From Acidobacteriota bacterium (GTDB taxonomy: Bacteria; Acidobacteriota; Terriglobia; Terriglobales; Acidobacteriaceae), in the NCBI GenBank assembly GCA_003225615.1, contig QIAS01000023.1, positions 6,202-13,941 on the forward strand: a stretch of DNA of 7,740 nt. The letters are read 5' to 3'. The stretch's first letter is position 1. Each line of letters begins with the position of its first letter. Positions 1 through 6,742 of the stretch are shown one piece after another. A program made the translations under genes and the position numbers. The notes under the pieces are model-generated. The model saw only the letters and a list, made by a program, of their open reading frames with translations. It had not been told where the DNA came from and did no database searches.

Positions 1-812
1 ACCTGTGGCGTTACCGACCCGTGTGGAAAAGCCGTGAACTCGCCCACCTGAACGTCCGCGCCGCCCGAAAATCCCAGCTTGCCGTGCGCCGCAGCGACCA
101 GGTCCTCAATCTGCTGCTGTGTCATTTCTTCCTTCACCGCTCGATACGTAGCCTCATAGGCGGCGAGAGTGACCTTGGCTGCCAGCCGCATGAGCTCAAT
201 CTCATGATCGCTCTTGACCATCCGGCATCCGGCGGTTATCGGGGTGGCGCTCACCATGCTCGCTTGCGGCGCAGCACTCGCGATGCCTTCGCTGAACACG
301 AATTTCATGGTCTCCTCGACTCCCAGGCGGCCCGTGGTTATTCCGTGATCTTTCAAGCCCTGCGCTAATCGTAGGTATGGACTTTCATCCTCCTGCCAGG
401 TACGAATGTCAGCCTCTTCTCCGGCCGGCGCTTTAGCTAGTTGCTCCCGGGCTCGTCCTTCTTCAAACGCCGGGCACACATAAAATGGAGCACCTTTGGC
501 CGGCAATACCATGGCAAAGAGCCGTTCCCCTCCCCACCAGCGAACGCCTGAGAAGTAATTTAGCGAGGTGCCTTCCGCGAGTAGCATTGCGTCAAGCTTG
601 TTCGCTTGCATCAATTGACGAGCCTTCTCCTGCCGGGCGATTCGCTCTTCCCTGGTAATCGGCTTTGCCTGGTCGTGGAGCGACTTCAAGTCTGCAATCG
701 AAGATGGAAGCTCTTTATCTTCCGGGTTGCCCGCTTTGCCCACAGGCCGCGCGCCTATTCCAACCGATGCCGCCAAAGTACCGATGCGCAGAAACGTTCG
801 ACGAGAAAACAT
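1..812 (-). CDS. Tat-exported Xaa-Pro aminopeptidase/dipeptidase, M24 family (5' part, runs off left edge)
   Basis: The 270 residues in the window are the N-terminal part of a peptidase expected to cleave X-Pro bonds in the periplasm or at the cell surface. The protein opens with MFSRRTFLRI, a twin-arginine signal (S-R-R-x-F-L), followed by a hydrophobic stretch to about residue 21. A creatinase/prolidase N-terminal domain follows at about 52-185 (REERIARQEKARQLM, then LLAEGTSLNYFSGVRWWGGE). The M24 'pita-bread' domain begins near 195 with the typical linker CRMVKSDHEIELMRLAAK and reaches AFPHGS at 261-266, which carries the conserved substrate-binding His264. The Asp/Asp/His/Glu/Glu metal ligands of the family would lie past the edge, so activity cannot be judged. 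The start is fixed by the Tat motif and a GGAGGT site at 816-821, close to the ATG (3 bases). It is divergent from the small cysteine-rich gene. The family is clear; the exact specificity is not. Confidence 0.9.
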   Translation of the reverse strand, partial: MFSRRTFLRIGTLAASVGIGARPVGKAGNPEDKELPSSIADLKSLHDQAKPITREERIARQEKARQLMQANKLDAMLLAEGTSLNYFSGVRWWGGERLFAMVLPAKGAPFYVCPAFEEGRAREQLAKAPAGEEADIRTWQEDESPYLRLAQGLKDHGITTGRLGVEETMKFVFSEGIASAAPQASMVSATPITAGCRMVKSDHEIELMRLAAKVTLAAYEATYRAVKEEMTQQQIEDLVAAAHGKLGFSGGADVQVGEFTAFPHGSVTPQ

Positions 813-815
813 TGC

Positions 816-821
816 ACCTCC
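816..821 (-). promoter_or_regulatory. Ribosome binding site of the M24 peptidase
   Basis: GGAGGT on the minus strand (extended GGGAGGT), 3 bases before the ATG at 812. The spacing is short, but no other start fits the Tat signal so well, so it decides the start. Confidence 0.7.
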
Positions 822-841
822 CGTTGCCAGCCGGAACCGAC

Positions 842-847
842 ATTATA
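842..847 (-). promoter_or_regulatory. -10 box of the M24 peptidase promoter
   Basis: Read on the minus strand this is a perfect TATAAT. It would place the transcription start near 835 and give a leader of about 22 bases holding the GGAGGT ribosome site. No good -35 stands 16-18 bases upstream; the best nearby matches are ATGACA (13-base spacer) and TTGGTC (20-base spacer), so the promoter may need an activator or be weak. Confidence 0.55.
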
Positions 848-904
848 GAAGGCGAAACATTGTCATTGACCAATTTGCAATGCGTAAGAGTGGCCAGTGG
901 ATCT

Positions 905-910
905 TACAAT
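905..910 (+). promoter_or_regulatory. Possible -10 box for the cysteine-rich/ybjQ unit
   Basis: TACAAT matches the sigma-70 -10 consensus at five of six positions and would give a leader of about 50 bases. No -35 stands at the right distance (TTGCAA at 875-880 is 24 bases away). This is the best candidate in the 153-base divergent gap at 813-965, but it is weak. Confidence 0.25.
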
Positions 911-965
911 CAGGTCGAATCGGTAGTCGGTTTCTAACGCCCAGAATCCAGGGCTCCTAAAATCT

Positions 966-1151
966 ATGCTCATGGAAGGCGGATTCCAGTGCGCCGGATG
1001 CGGGGAGTGGAACGAGACGGCGATCGATGAGTCCGCTGGGCGCACCCAGGTTTATGTGGAAGATTGCCAGATTTGTTGCAGACCCAATAGGCTGCATGTG
1101 CATTATGATGCGGACAGCCAAGAGTATCTGATTGATGCCGAATTAGAGTAG
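966..1151 (+). CDS. CPXCG-type cysteine-rich small protein (Cys_rich_CPXG family)
   Basis: A 61-residue, acidic, probably cytosolic protein. Two cysteine groups stand out: C9-x-x-C12-G (CAGCGE) and C34-x-x-C37-C38 in EDCQICCRP, about 22 residues apart. Together with the D-E/D-S-A-G stretch between them and the closing beta-like LHVHYDAD, this matches the CPXCG cysteine-rich family, whose function is unknown; the layout suggests a single zinc-ribbon-like site (inference). The usual Pro of CPxCG is Ala here. The ATG at 966 has no clear Shine-Dalgarno site; an ATG at 972 is an alternative start, also without one. The gene is followed 24 bases later by ybjQ, probably on the same transcript. Family call is fairly sure, role unknown. 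Confidence 0.8.
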   Translation: MLMEGGFQCAGCGEWNETAIDESAGRTQVYVEDCQICCRPNRLHVHYDADSQEYLIDAELE

Positions 1152-1175
1152 CAACTCAGCCAAGGAGAACACGTC

Positions 1176-1544
1176 ATGGCGACATCTTACGGCGCTGCCG
1201 CGCCACGAGCGGTTGCCCACAACATGGTGACCACCCAATTCGAACTCGATGGCTACCGGGTGGTTCGCACGCTAGGGGTTGTGCGCGGCATCACTGTGCG
1301 CTCGCGCTCTATCTTCGGCACTATTGGGGCGGGGCTACAGACGCTGGTCGGAGGCAATATTACTCTGTTCACCAACCTTTGCGAGAAAACGCGCGCGGAA
1401 TCCTTCGACTTGATGCTGCAACATGCGGCTGAGCTTGGCGCCAATGCGGTCGTCGGCGCCCGCTACGACGCTACCGAAATCATGCAGGGCGTCACCGAAG
1501 TTCTGGCTTATGGCACCGCGGTCGTAGTAGAAGCTGTTAAATAG
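1176..1544 (+). CDS. YbjQ family (DUF74) putative heavy-metal-binding protein
   Basis: A 122-residue protein with the YbjQ/DUF74 fold pattern over residues 20-120: the [18 protein letters not shown] opening strands, a middle [10 protein letters not shown] helix, then the hallmark [15 protein letters not shown] at 84-98, where other members have ALGADAVVG. The family forms ring-like oligomers and is annotated as heavy-metal binding by analogy, not by proven function. The only cysteine is C69, so any metal site is not cysteine-rich. About 16 residues ([16 protein letters not shown]) precede the usual family start at Met17; the longer form is chosen because AAGGAGA at 1162-1168 sits 7 bases before the ATG, while Met17 has no ribosome site. 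There is no signal peptide, so it is cytosolic. It lies 24 bases after the cysteine-rich gene and ends 9 bases from the convergent glycosyltransferase stop. Confidence 0.85.
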   Translation: MATSYGAAAPRAVAHNMVTTQFELDGYRVVRTLGVVRGITVRSRSIFGTIGAGLQTLVGGNITLFTNLCEKTRAESFDLMLQHAAELGANAVVGARYDATEIMQGVTEVLAYGTAVVVEAVK

Positions 1545-1553
1545 GCGCACCCC

Positions 1554-3476
1554 TCACTGCCGCCATCGCACCTCATACTGCCCGACCCAAGTCACCCCAG
1601 GGAAACGCTGCCGCAATGCCGCTTGCAGTTCGGGGTCAAGCGGCTTCGAAAACCACTGCCCAGGATAAAAAACCACAACCTTCACATGATGTGCTTCAAG
1701 AGCATTCAGAACTCGCTCCATGTGACCGGCGGGATCCTCATAGAAATCAAATAGAATCCGTGTCGGATTGCGCAAACCGGCAAGGAAGGGGACCTGGGGG
1801 CAGTCGGGCGCACAATACACGTATTTACTTTCACCCGCGTGCTCCTGCACCAGCGGAATCAGTTGCTGGTAAAGGCTCACTTCTGCCGGATGTACTCTCA
1901 ATCCACCTGCCCGCGCCAGAGTCAGCCGGCTAGTCTCGTGATTCGGAACGTAGTGGTATCCCATCTCATAAACGAAAGTGGGAGTGAAACGGAAAACAGC
2001 GAATGCGATGTAGAAAACGGTAAGAGATACGAGGATGAACGTGGAAGTCTTCTTCGTCATCGACAACAGAGCCAACAGCGTCAGGATCAGCAAAGGCTCT
2101 ACATAGCAGAAATAGTTAGCTACCGGCAGCGGCAACTGTATCAGGCTGCACAGCGCAGTCACACAGAGTAGCAACATAATTTCTTGGCGGCGCGCCGGCG
2201 AGAGATTCTCCCGAAGCGGTTTCGTCGACAGCAGGTACACGCCCGCGAATACCGCTAACGGAATCAAAAAAGTGAGTGGAGCCCAGATGAACTGATATAT
2301 GCCCAAATCTTTCGCAGATGCCAACAGGACAAAAGTCATTGCTACCAGCAGCAGCCCACGTGTGACTTTCCGGATGCGCCCCGCGCCATAGCCGCCGGCG
2401 AACAGCAGCAGTACTAAAACTACAGTTCCGTAAGTCCGTATGGGGTTAAATCCCGGAGGCCGGCGAGCAGCAGCGGCCTGAAGTCTTGTCGGGAGTACAA
2501 AGACCCCGCGTACAAACGAAGACACTGAGCCGCTAAGAACGTAGGGCATGAGAAATAGGGCAATCGGCAGGGCCACACCAGCCGCAAAAGGCATAACCTC
2601 CCGGAACAACACTTTGAACGGCCGCCGGGGAGGCGCCGGTGCAACTTCGTTTTGCCGTAAACTCAGAATTCCGAGCGCGACGATGGGAAGTACGAACTGA
2701 ATCAATGCAACAAAAGACAGGCTTCGGCGAATGATGATGAACACGGCACCCAGCAGGATCAGCAGGCAACCCAAGACAAGAACGCGAAACTTCCAGCCTC
2801 TACGCTGCGAGTACTCCAGAAGACTTTTCTGTTGTACTTCCTCGGCCACTTGCGCCCGGTAAAGGAAAAATAGCAAGGCCCCAGCCACGTAATACAGACC
2901 GGCAATCTTGAAGAGGAACGACACTCCGCCACAAATACCCGCCACAAATAGCCACAAGCGCGCACGGCTTTCCAAAAAGCGCAGTATCGCCAGTGTGCCA
3001 AATGTCGCGAAAAACAGGTTGTACCAGGAATTCATCGGCGCCGAGTAGTTGGGCAAACTCCACGCGACCGCCAACAAGGTCGCGAGCCCTGCGCCCCAGG
3101 GAGAGAAAAAACGCGTCGCGATACCATAAAAAGCTGGAATCCAAGCCAGAAAGAAAATGAACAATACAATTCGCATCGAGGCGAAGTTTGTGCCAAACAG
3201 CCAAAAAGCAAATGCATTAAGGAAAGCGAGCCCTCCGGTGTAAGGATCGCCGTAATCACGGTGCGGCAACTCGCCGGCCAAAACGCGCTCGGCCGACTGG
3301 GCGAAGGTGCCTTCGTCGTATGGAATCCATCCGCGCTTCAGCAGGCTCCCGCTGTAGATGGCGCTGACCAACCACACGACCACCAGAATGACCCACCATC
3401 GCCGGAGGGAAGAACGTTCCGGCACCGGGGCAATCGCTTGGGATACGAGGGTCTCCCCCGCCAGAGTGGACGCCAT
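1554..3476 (-). CDS. Polytopic membrane glycosyltransferase, GT-C fold, GT39/ArnT-like
   Basis: A 640-residue inner-membrane protein with a dozen or more hydrophobic segments from about residue 27 to 496 and a soluble C-terminal part (about 500-640). The first periplasmic loop carries PYDEG at 52-56 with Asp54-Glu55, then HRDYGDPYTGG at 72-82; an acidic pair here is where GT-C enzymes (PMT/ArnT type) place the catalytic Asp. Such enzymes take sugar from a polyprenyl-phosphate donor and pass it to lipid, protein or glycan on the outer face. The acceptor cannot be told from sequence. The C-terminal part (KYVYCAPDCP, then VKVVVFYPGQ) resembles the small alpha/beta tails of many bacterial members. 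AAGG (3485-3488) stands 8 bases before the ATG, and an in-frame TAA upstream limits the start. The gene follows the trehalase by 59 bases and is probably cotranscribed. General class is sure; substrate unknown. Confidence 0.75.
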   Translation of the reverse strand: MASTLAGETLVSQAIAPVPERSSLRRWWVILVVVWLVSAIYSGSLLKRGWIPYDEGTFAQSAERVLAGELPHRDYGDPYTGGLAFLNAFAFWLFGTNFASMRIVLFIFFLAWIPAFYGIATRFFSPWGAGLATLLAVAWSLPNYSAPMNSWYNLFFATFGTLAILRFLESRARLWLFVAGICGGVSFLFKIAGLYYVAGALLFFLYRAQVAEEVQQKSLLEYSQRRGWKFRVLVLGCLLILLGAVFIIIRRSLSFVALIQFVLPIVALGILSLRQNEVAPAPPRRPFKVLFREVMPFAAGVALPIALFLMPYVLSGSVSSFVRGVFVLPTRLQAAAARRPPGFNPIRTYGTVVLVLLLFAGGYGAGRIRKVTRGLLLVAMTFVLLASAKDLGIYQFIWAPLTFLIPLAVFAGVYLLSTKPLRENLSPARRQEIMLLLCVTALCSLIQLPLPVANYFCYVEPLLILTLLALLSMTKKTSTFILVSLTVFYIAFAVFRFTPTFVYEMGYHYVPNHETSRLTLARAGGLRVHPAEVSLYQQLIPLVQEHAGESKYVYCAPDCPQVPFLAGLRNPTRILFDFYEDPAGHMERVLNALEAHHVKVVVFYPGQWFSKPLDPELQAALRQRFPGVTWVGQYEVRWRQ

Positions 3477-3511
3477 TAAGTTGACCTTCGAGAGATGATG
3501 GTCTTCAACAT
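3476..3511 (-). other. Tiny ORF (11 codons) overlapping the glycosyltransferase start
   Basis: In the 59-base gap after the trehalase, an ATG at 3511 opens MLKTIISRRST and stops at TAA whose last A is the first base of the next ATG (TAATG). This geometry allows translational coupling. Its own ribosome site is poor (GGGAC next to the ATG), and a run this short may be chance. Confidence 0.25.
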
Positions 3512-3535
3512 GTCCCGTCCCGTCGAATTACTCCC

Positions 3536-5257
3536 CTATTTACTCTGTCCCGCGCCCTGAGCCTGCTCTTTAGCCAACCGTTGCACCAAATTCTCCGGCA
3601 GAGCATGCAGCAGCACCAGGAAAGTGCCGTTGCTCCAGCCGAATCCGACCACGTTTTGTTTGTACCCTTCGGAAACATGAGTTTCAGCAGAGCGCGTCAC
3701 CACATTGTATTTTTCGACGATCGAGCCCTGGCGGCGAAAATTGTCTGCCACGGTCGAAAGAAACTTGTACGAAATTCGGTCCGCATCCACGCTGAAGCCG
3801 TAGCGGCGGAGCCCTTCAATGGCCAGAAGATTCGTGGGCGCCCAGCCGTAGGGGTAATCCCATTGGGCGCCACTCTCGAAGTGGCTTTGAGCAAGCCCAC
3901 CCGGTTGTTCAAAAATTGGCAGTTTTCGTAGTAAAGCACTGGCCTGGTCGGGTGTTGCCAGCCCCGTCCAAAGCGGATAAAAAGTGGTGATGTATTGATA
4001 CGACGACCTGCTCTGCGTCACAAAATCATAATCCACGAACAATCCGTGTTCGCCGTCCCAAAGATATTTGTTGATTCGCTCTTTGCGAGTTTCCGCGCGC
4101 TTCTGCCAGTTCTGCAAGTCTTCCTTGCGCCCGAGAAGCTGGCTGATGTGTTCCAGGTCTTTTTCAGTCTTATAAAGCAAGCTGTTGAGGCATACGGGCG
4201 CATAGTGATGAGTTTCTGCGCTGAAGGGACCGAAGCGGAAGGAGATGTCGAATCCAGACTCGCGCATCGCACGATCGCCTTTGTAAAAATCGCGCGCCAA
4301 AGCCAGAGTCTTCAGAAGCTCGCATTTTGAAGAGGCAGCGTTCTGAACTTCCTCGCAAAGCTGCAGCGGAAAGGTAAAGCCGACCACATCCGGTGCGTTC
4401 TTCCCCGGCTTGATTTCGACCAGTTCGTGTTCGGCCGCCTGCGGATGATTCAGGTAATACGTCACAACACCGCGATAGTATCCGCTCTCGTCCTGCAACC
4501 CTTCCGGAACTGGGCCTTCGCCAAAATCATAATAGCGGGAGAGCCCGGTAGAGCCCGCCAGATGAGGATCATGTGTCCACAACTCATAGTCTTTGCTGGC
4601 ATGGGTGTAAGCTTTTCCCAACCAGTCGAGATCATCATGCCCGGCAGCCTTCTCGGCTTCGTACACGGCCAGAATCATCGACGTAAGAAAAGGAGGCTGT
4701 GAGCGGGTCAGAAAATAAGTACGGTTGGCATTCAGTACCGACGCGTAATGATCCAGTTCAAAAAAGAAATTTTCCACCATGCCACGGGCCAGATCGAGTC
4801 TGCCGTCTTGCAGCAGTCCGCGGATGATGAAATAACTATCCCAGCCATACATCTCATTGAATCTGCCCCCAGGTACGACATAGCTGTTTTCCAGAAACAG
4901 CAGTCCCGGCGGGTTAATCGTCCTCGGGTCAACCTGCCCCGGCCTTTGAATCACCAGCGGCAAGTGTTCGACGTCAATCTTGCAGTCCTGCTGCAACTTC
5001 TGCACCGCAGGAGGAGCGCTAAAATCGGCGGGCAAATAAAGAATGGATGGCGCGGCCAACTTGGGATCCACGACACTCTCACAGCTCGTCATCGATCGCG
5101 TCAGCGTATCCCAGGCAGACGAGATATAGCTCAGGATGGGCTTCAGCCCTTCCTCGCCAGACTCGGGCGCAGCCGCCCGCGATGCTGGCGAGAGAACACA
5201 AACGAGGATGCTTAGGACTAGTGGCCAGTGGCGCCAACGGTTTTTTGGGATGGGCAT
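3536..5257 (-). CDS. treA: Periplasmic trehalase, glycoside hydrolase family 37
   Basis: Hydrolyses alpha,alpha-trehalose to two glucose molecules, with inversion. At 573 residues it is close to E. coli TreA in length. Residues 1-30 form a signal peptide (basic NRWRH, hydrophobic WPLVLSILVCVL, cleavage near SRAAA). Both family signatures are present: PGGRFNEMYGWDSY at 129-142 and QWDYPYGWAP at 465-474. NRTYFLTRSQPPF at 178-190 is also typical. The catalytic acid is Asp337 in ESGFD (E. coli ESGWD). The base is most likely Glu530: counted from the shared EKY (515-517) it falls on the E. coli Glu, but the glycine-rich GGGGEY lid is replaced by THVSEGYKQ and the stretch to GFGW is two residues longer. 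The ATG at 5257 is preceded at once by an in-frame TAA and has no Shine-Dalgarno site. First gene of a probable operon with the glycosyltransferase. Confidence 0.95.
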   Translation of the reverse strand: MPIPKNRWRHWPLVLSILVCVLSPASRAAAPESGEEGLKPILSYISSAWDTLTRSMTSCESVVDPKLAAPSILYLPADFSAPPAVQKLQQDCKIDVEHLPLVIQRPGQVDPRTINPPGLLFLENSYVVPGGRFNEMYGWDSYFIIRGLLQDGRLDLARGMVENFFFELDHYASVLNANRTYFLTRSQPPFLTSMILAVYEAEKAAGHDDLDWLGKAYTHASKDYELWTHDPHLAGSTGLSRYYDFGEGPVPEGLQDESGYYRGVVTYYLNHPQAAEHELVEIKPGKNAPDVVGFTFPLQLCEEVQNAASSKCELLKTLALARDFYKGDRAMRESGFDISFRFGPFSAETHHYAPVCLNSLLYKTEKDLEHISQLLGRKEDLQNWQKRAETRKERINKYLWDGEHGLFVDYDFVTQSRSSYQYITTFYPLWTGLATPDQASALLRKLPIFEQPGGLAQSHFESGAQWDYPYGWAPTNLLAIEGLRRYGFSVDADRISYKFLSTVADNFRRQGSIVEKYNVVTRSAETHVSEGYKQNVVGFGWSNGTFLVLLHALPENLVQRLAKEQAQGAGQSK

Positions 5258-5266
5258 TTAGTATTT

Positions 5267-5294
5267 ACTATCAACTTGCGTAAAGTTTTGTAAA
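5267..5294 (-). promoter_or_regulatory. Predicted trehalase promoter, possibly leaderless
   Basis: On the minus strand TTTACA (5289-5294, five of six to the -35 consensus) and GATAGT (5267-5272, four of six to the -10) are 16 bases apart. A start point about 7 bases after the -10 falls at roughly 5257-5261, at or just before the ATG. This agrees with the absence of a ribosome site for the trehalase. Confidence 0.4.
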
Positions 5295-5295
5295 G
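5280..5295 (+). repeat. Direct repeat GTAAAG, 10-base period, at the trehalase -35
   Basis: GTAAAG occurs at 5280-5285 and 5290-5295, separated by TTTT, so the copies lie on one face of the helix and overlap the predicted -35 of the trehalase promoter. The layout resembles a tandem activator site, but no regulator is encoded nearby. Confidence 0.35.
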
Positions 5296-5388
5296 CTCTT
5301 TCCATTTGTCCGTTGCCACGTGGATTATCTGTCAGAATGTCGTGGTTTCCTCATTCTTTTGCATCTCCCCATGTCGCGCGAACGGCTG

Positions 5389-5429
5389 ATCGGCTCTAAT
5401 AACGTGATATAACTCGCAACCCAGCCGAT
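5389..5429. repeat. Inverted repeat ATCGGCT / AGCCGAT upstream of the efflux genes
   Basis: Perfect 7-base arms at 5389-5395 and 5423-5429, 27 bases apart. They flank TCTAAT (5395-5400) and TATAAC (5408-5413), the only -10-like sequences before the mdtA-like gene. Neither has a convincing -35. A repressor site is possible; 7-base arms this far apart can also arise by chance. Confidence 0.25.
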
Positions 5430-5458
5430 GCTTTGGACGTCAAATTGGCTTGGAATCT

Positions 5459-6742
5459 ATGCCCAATCTACTTGCAAGCTATTGGCAAAACGAGCCGTCC
5501 GACTACATTGCCGGTTCTCAACCCCCCGAAGCCGGGCACTCCTCGGTGCACTCTGTCCGAGCTTCCTCCGCCACACGGCGTAAGATTTCCGTTCTAAAAA
5601 GCTCGCTGCTGTTGGTCTGTCTGACATTTTGGGCGTGCAGCTCTGCCGACCCCAAACCCACCAGTGCGCGTGCCGCCGCACCCCAAACAATCCCGGTTGG
5701 AGTAGCCACGGCCGAGCGGCGTGATGTGCCGGTTTACCTGAACGGTCTTGGTTCAGTTCTGGCATTCAACACGGTGAGCATCAAAAGCCGCGTAGACGGT
5801 CAACTGCTTCAGGTGAATTTCAAGGAAGGGCAGAACGTTATAAAGGGGCGACTGCTGGCCCTGGTTGATCCTCGCCCTTATGAAGTCCAGTTGAGCCAGG
5901 CACAGGCGCAACTTTTCAAAGACGAGGCATCGTTCCGTGACGCCAAACTGAACTATCAGCGCTTCAAAGATCTTCTGCAACAATCCGGCGCCATGTCGCA
6001 ACAGCAGGTGGACACCCAGCTTGCCTCCGCCAATCAGTTGGAAGGAGCGGTCCGCGCCGATCAGGCACAAGTGGACAACGCCAAACTGAATCTCGTTTAT
6101 TGTCACATCACTGCGCCCATAAGCGGTCGCATAGGTATTCGCCTGGTGGATGTTGGCAACATGGTCCACGCTTCCGATGCGAATCCCATGCTGGTAATTA
6201 CTCAGCTCCAGCCAATTACCGCACTATTCACTTTGCCCGAAGATAATCTGCCGGCGGTATCTCGCCGCATGGCCCAAGGCTCGCTTCCAGTCGAGGCCTA
6301 CAGCCGCGACGACCGGACGAAATTGGCCACTGGCAAGCTGTTAACCATCGACAACACTATCGATCAGTCCACCGGCACGGGTCGTCTGAAAGCCGTGTTT
6401 GAGAACGCCGACAGCCAGCTGTGGCCCAACCAGTTCGTGAACATCCGCCTGCTACTGGAAGTGAAAAAGAACGCCATCGTTGTCCCTGCCGCCGCTATTC
6501 AACGGGGTCCGCAAGGAAGTTTTGTCTATGCCGTAAAGCCCGACAAAACGGTCGAGGTAAGGTCCGTGAACGTCGCGCTTACTCAGAACAACGTCTCGGT
6601 TATTGCCAGTGGGGTGAATCCCGGCGACGTGGTGGTAACGGATGGGCAGGACAAGCTCCAGTCGGGCAGCAAAGTGGAGCCCCGTAGCGCCAGCACGAGC
6701 GGAGGTAGGCCCGCGCAATCCTCCGCAACCGGAACCCCATGA
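5459..6742 (+). CDS. mdtA: RND efflux periplasmic adaptor (membrane fusion protein), MdtA-like
   Basis: The adaptor that bridges an RND pump and an outer-membrane channel. Numbered from an upstream TTG at 5450 (430 residues), or three fewer from the ATG at 5459 chosen here. In order: hydrophobic export segment about 47-62 ending in WACSS; beta-barrel and first lipoyl half at 80-140 ([37 protein letters not shown]); alpha-hairpin coiled coil about 142-212, rich in Gln/Ala; second lipoyl half [19 protein letters not shown]; then the barrel and the membrane-proximal domain ([16 protein letters not shown]). This order and these motifs are typical of MdtA. C63 could be a lipidation site, but FWA before it is a poor lipobox. 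About 45 residues before the export segment are unusual, and no start has a good ribosome site; GTG at 5546 would give a more usual signal. The stop overlaps the pump start (ATGA), showing an operon. Confidence 0.92.
   Translation: MPNLLASYWQNEPSDYIAGSQPPEAGHSSVHSVRASSATRRKISVLKSSLLLVCLTFWACSSADPKPTSARAAAPQTIPVGVATAERRDVPVYLNGLGSVLAFNTVSIKSRVDGQLLQVNFKEGQNVIKGRLLALVDPRPYEVQLSQAQAQLFKDEASFRDAKLNYQRFKDLLQQSGAMSQQQVDTQLASANQLEGAVRADQAQVDNAKLNLVYCHITAPISGRIGIRLVDVGNMVHASDANPMLVITQLQPITALFTLPEDNLPAVSRRMAQGSLPVEAYSRDDRTKLATGKLLTIDNTIDQSTGTGRLKAVFENADSQLWPNQFVNIRLLLEVKKNAIVVPAAAIQRGPQGSFVYAVKPDKTVEVRSVNVALTQNNVSVIASGVNPGDVVVTDGQDKLQSGSKVEPRSASTSGGRPAQSSATGTP

Noticed and set aside
21..368. Open frame of 115 codons on the plus strand
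   Set aside because: Opposite the M24 peptidase, whose minus-strand frame is open throughout and carries clear motifs.
1437..1460. GGCGCC...GGCGCC possible hairpin near the end of ybjQ
   Set aside because: It encodes the conserved [10 protein letters not shown] motif, lies over 80 bases before the stop and has no following T-run, so it is not a terminator.
3477..3535. Possible terminator between trehalase and glycosyltransferase
   Set aside because: Only a weak GACC/GGTC pairing with mismatches and no T-run is present.
4748..5215. Open frame of 155 codons on the plus strand
   Set aside because: Opposite the trehalase signature region; the product is low-complexity Arg/Gln-rich and matches nothing known to me.
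5316..5323. Perfect 8-base palindrome CCACGTGG in the divergent gap
   Set aside because: Short, symmetry does not extend outward, and it is off the predicted promoter elements; likely chance.
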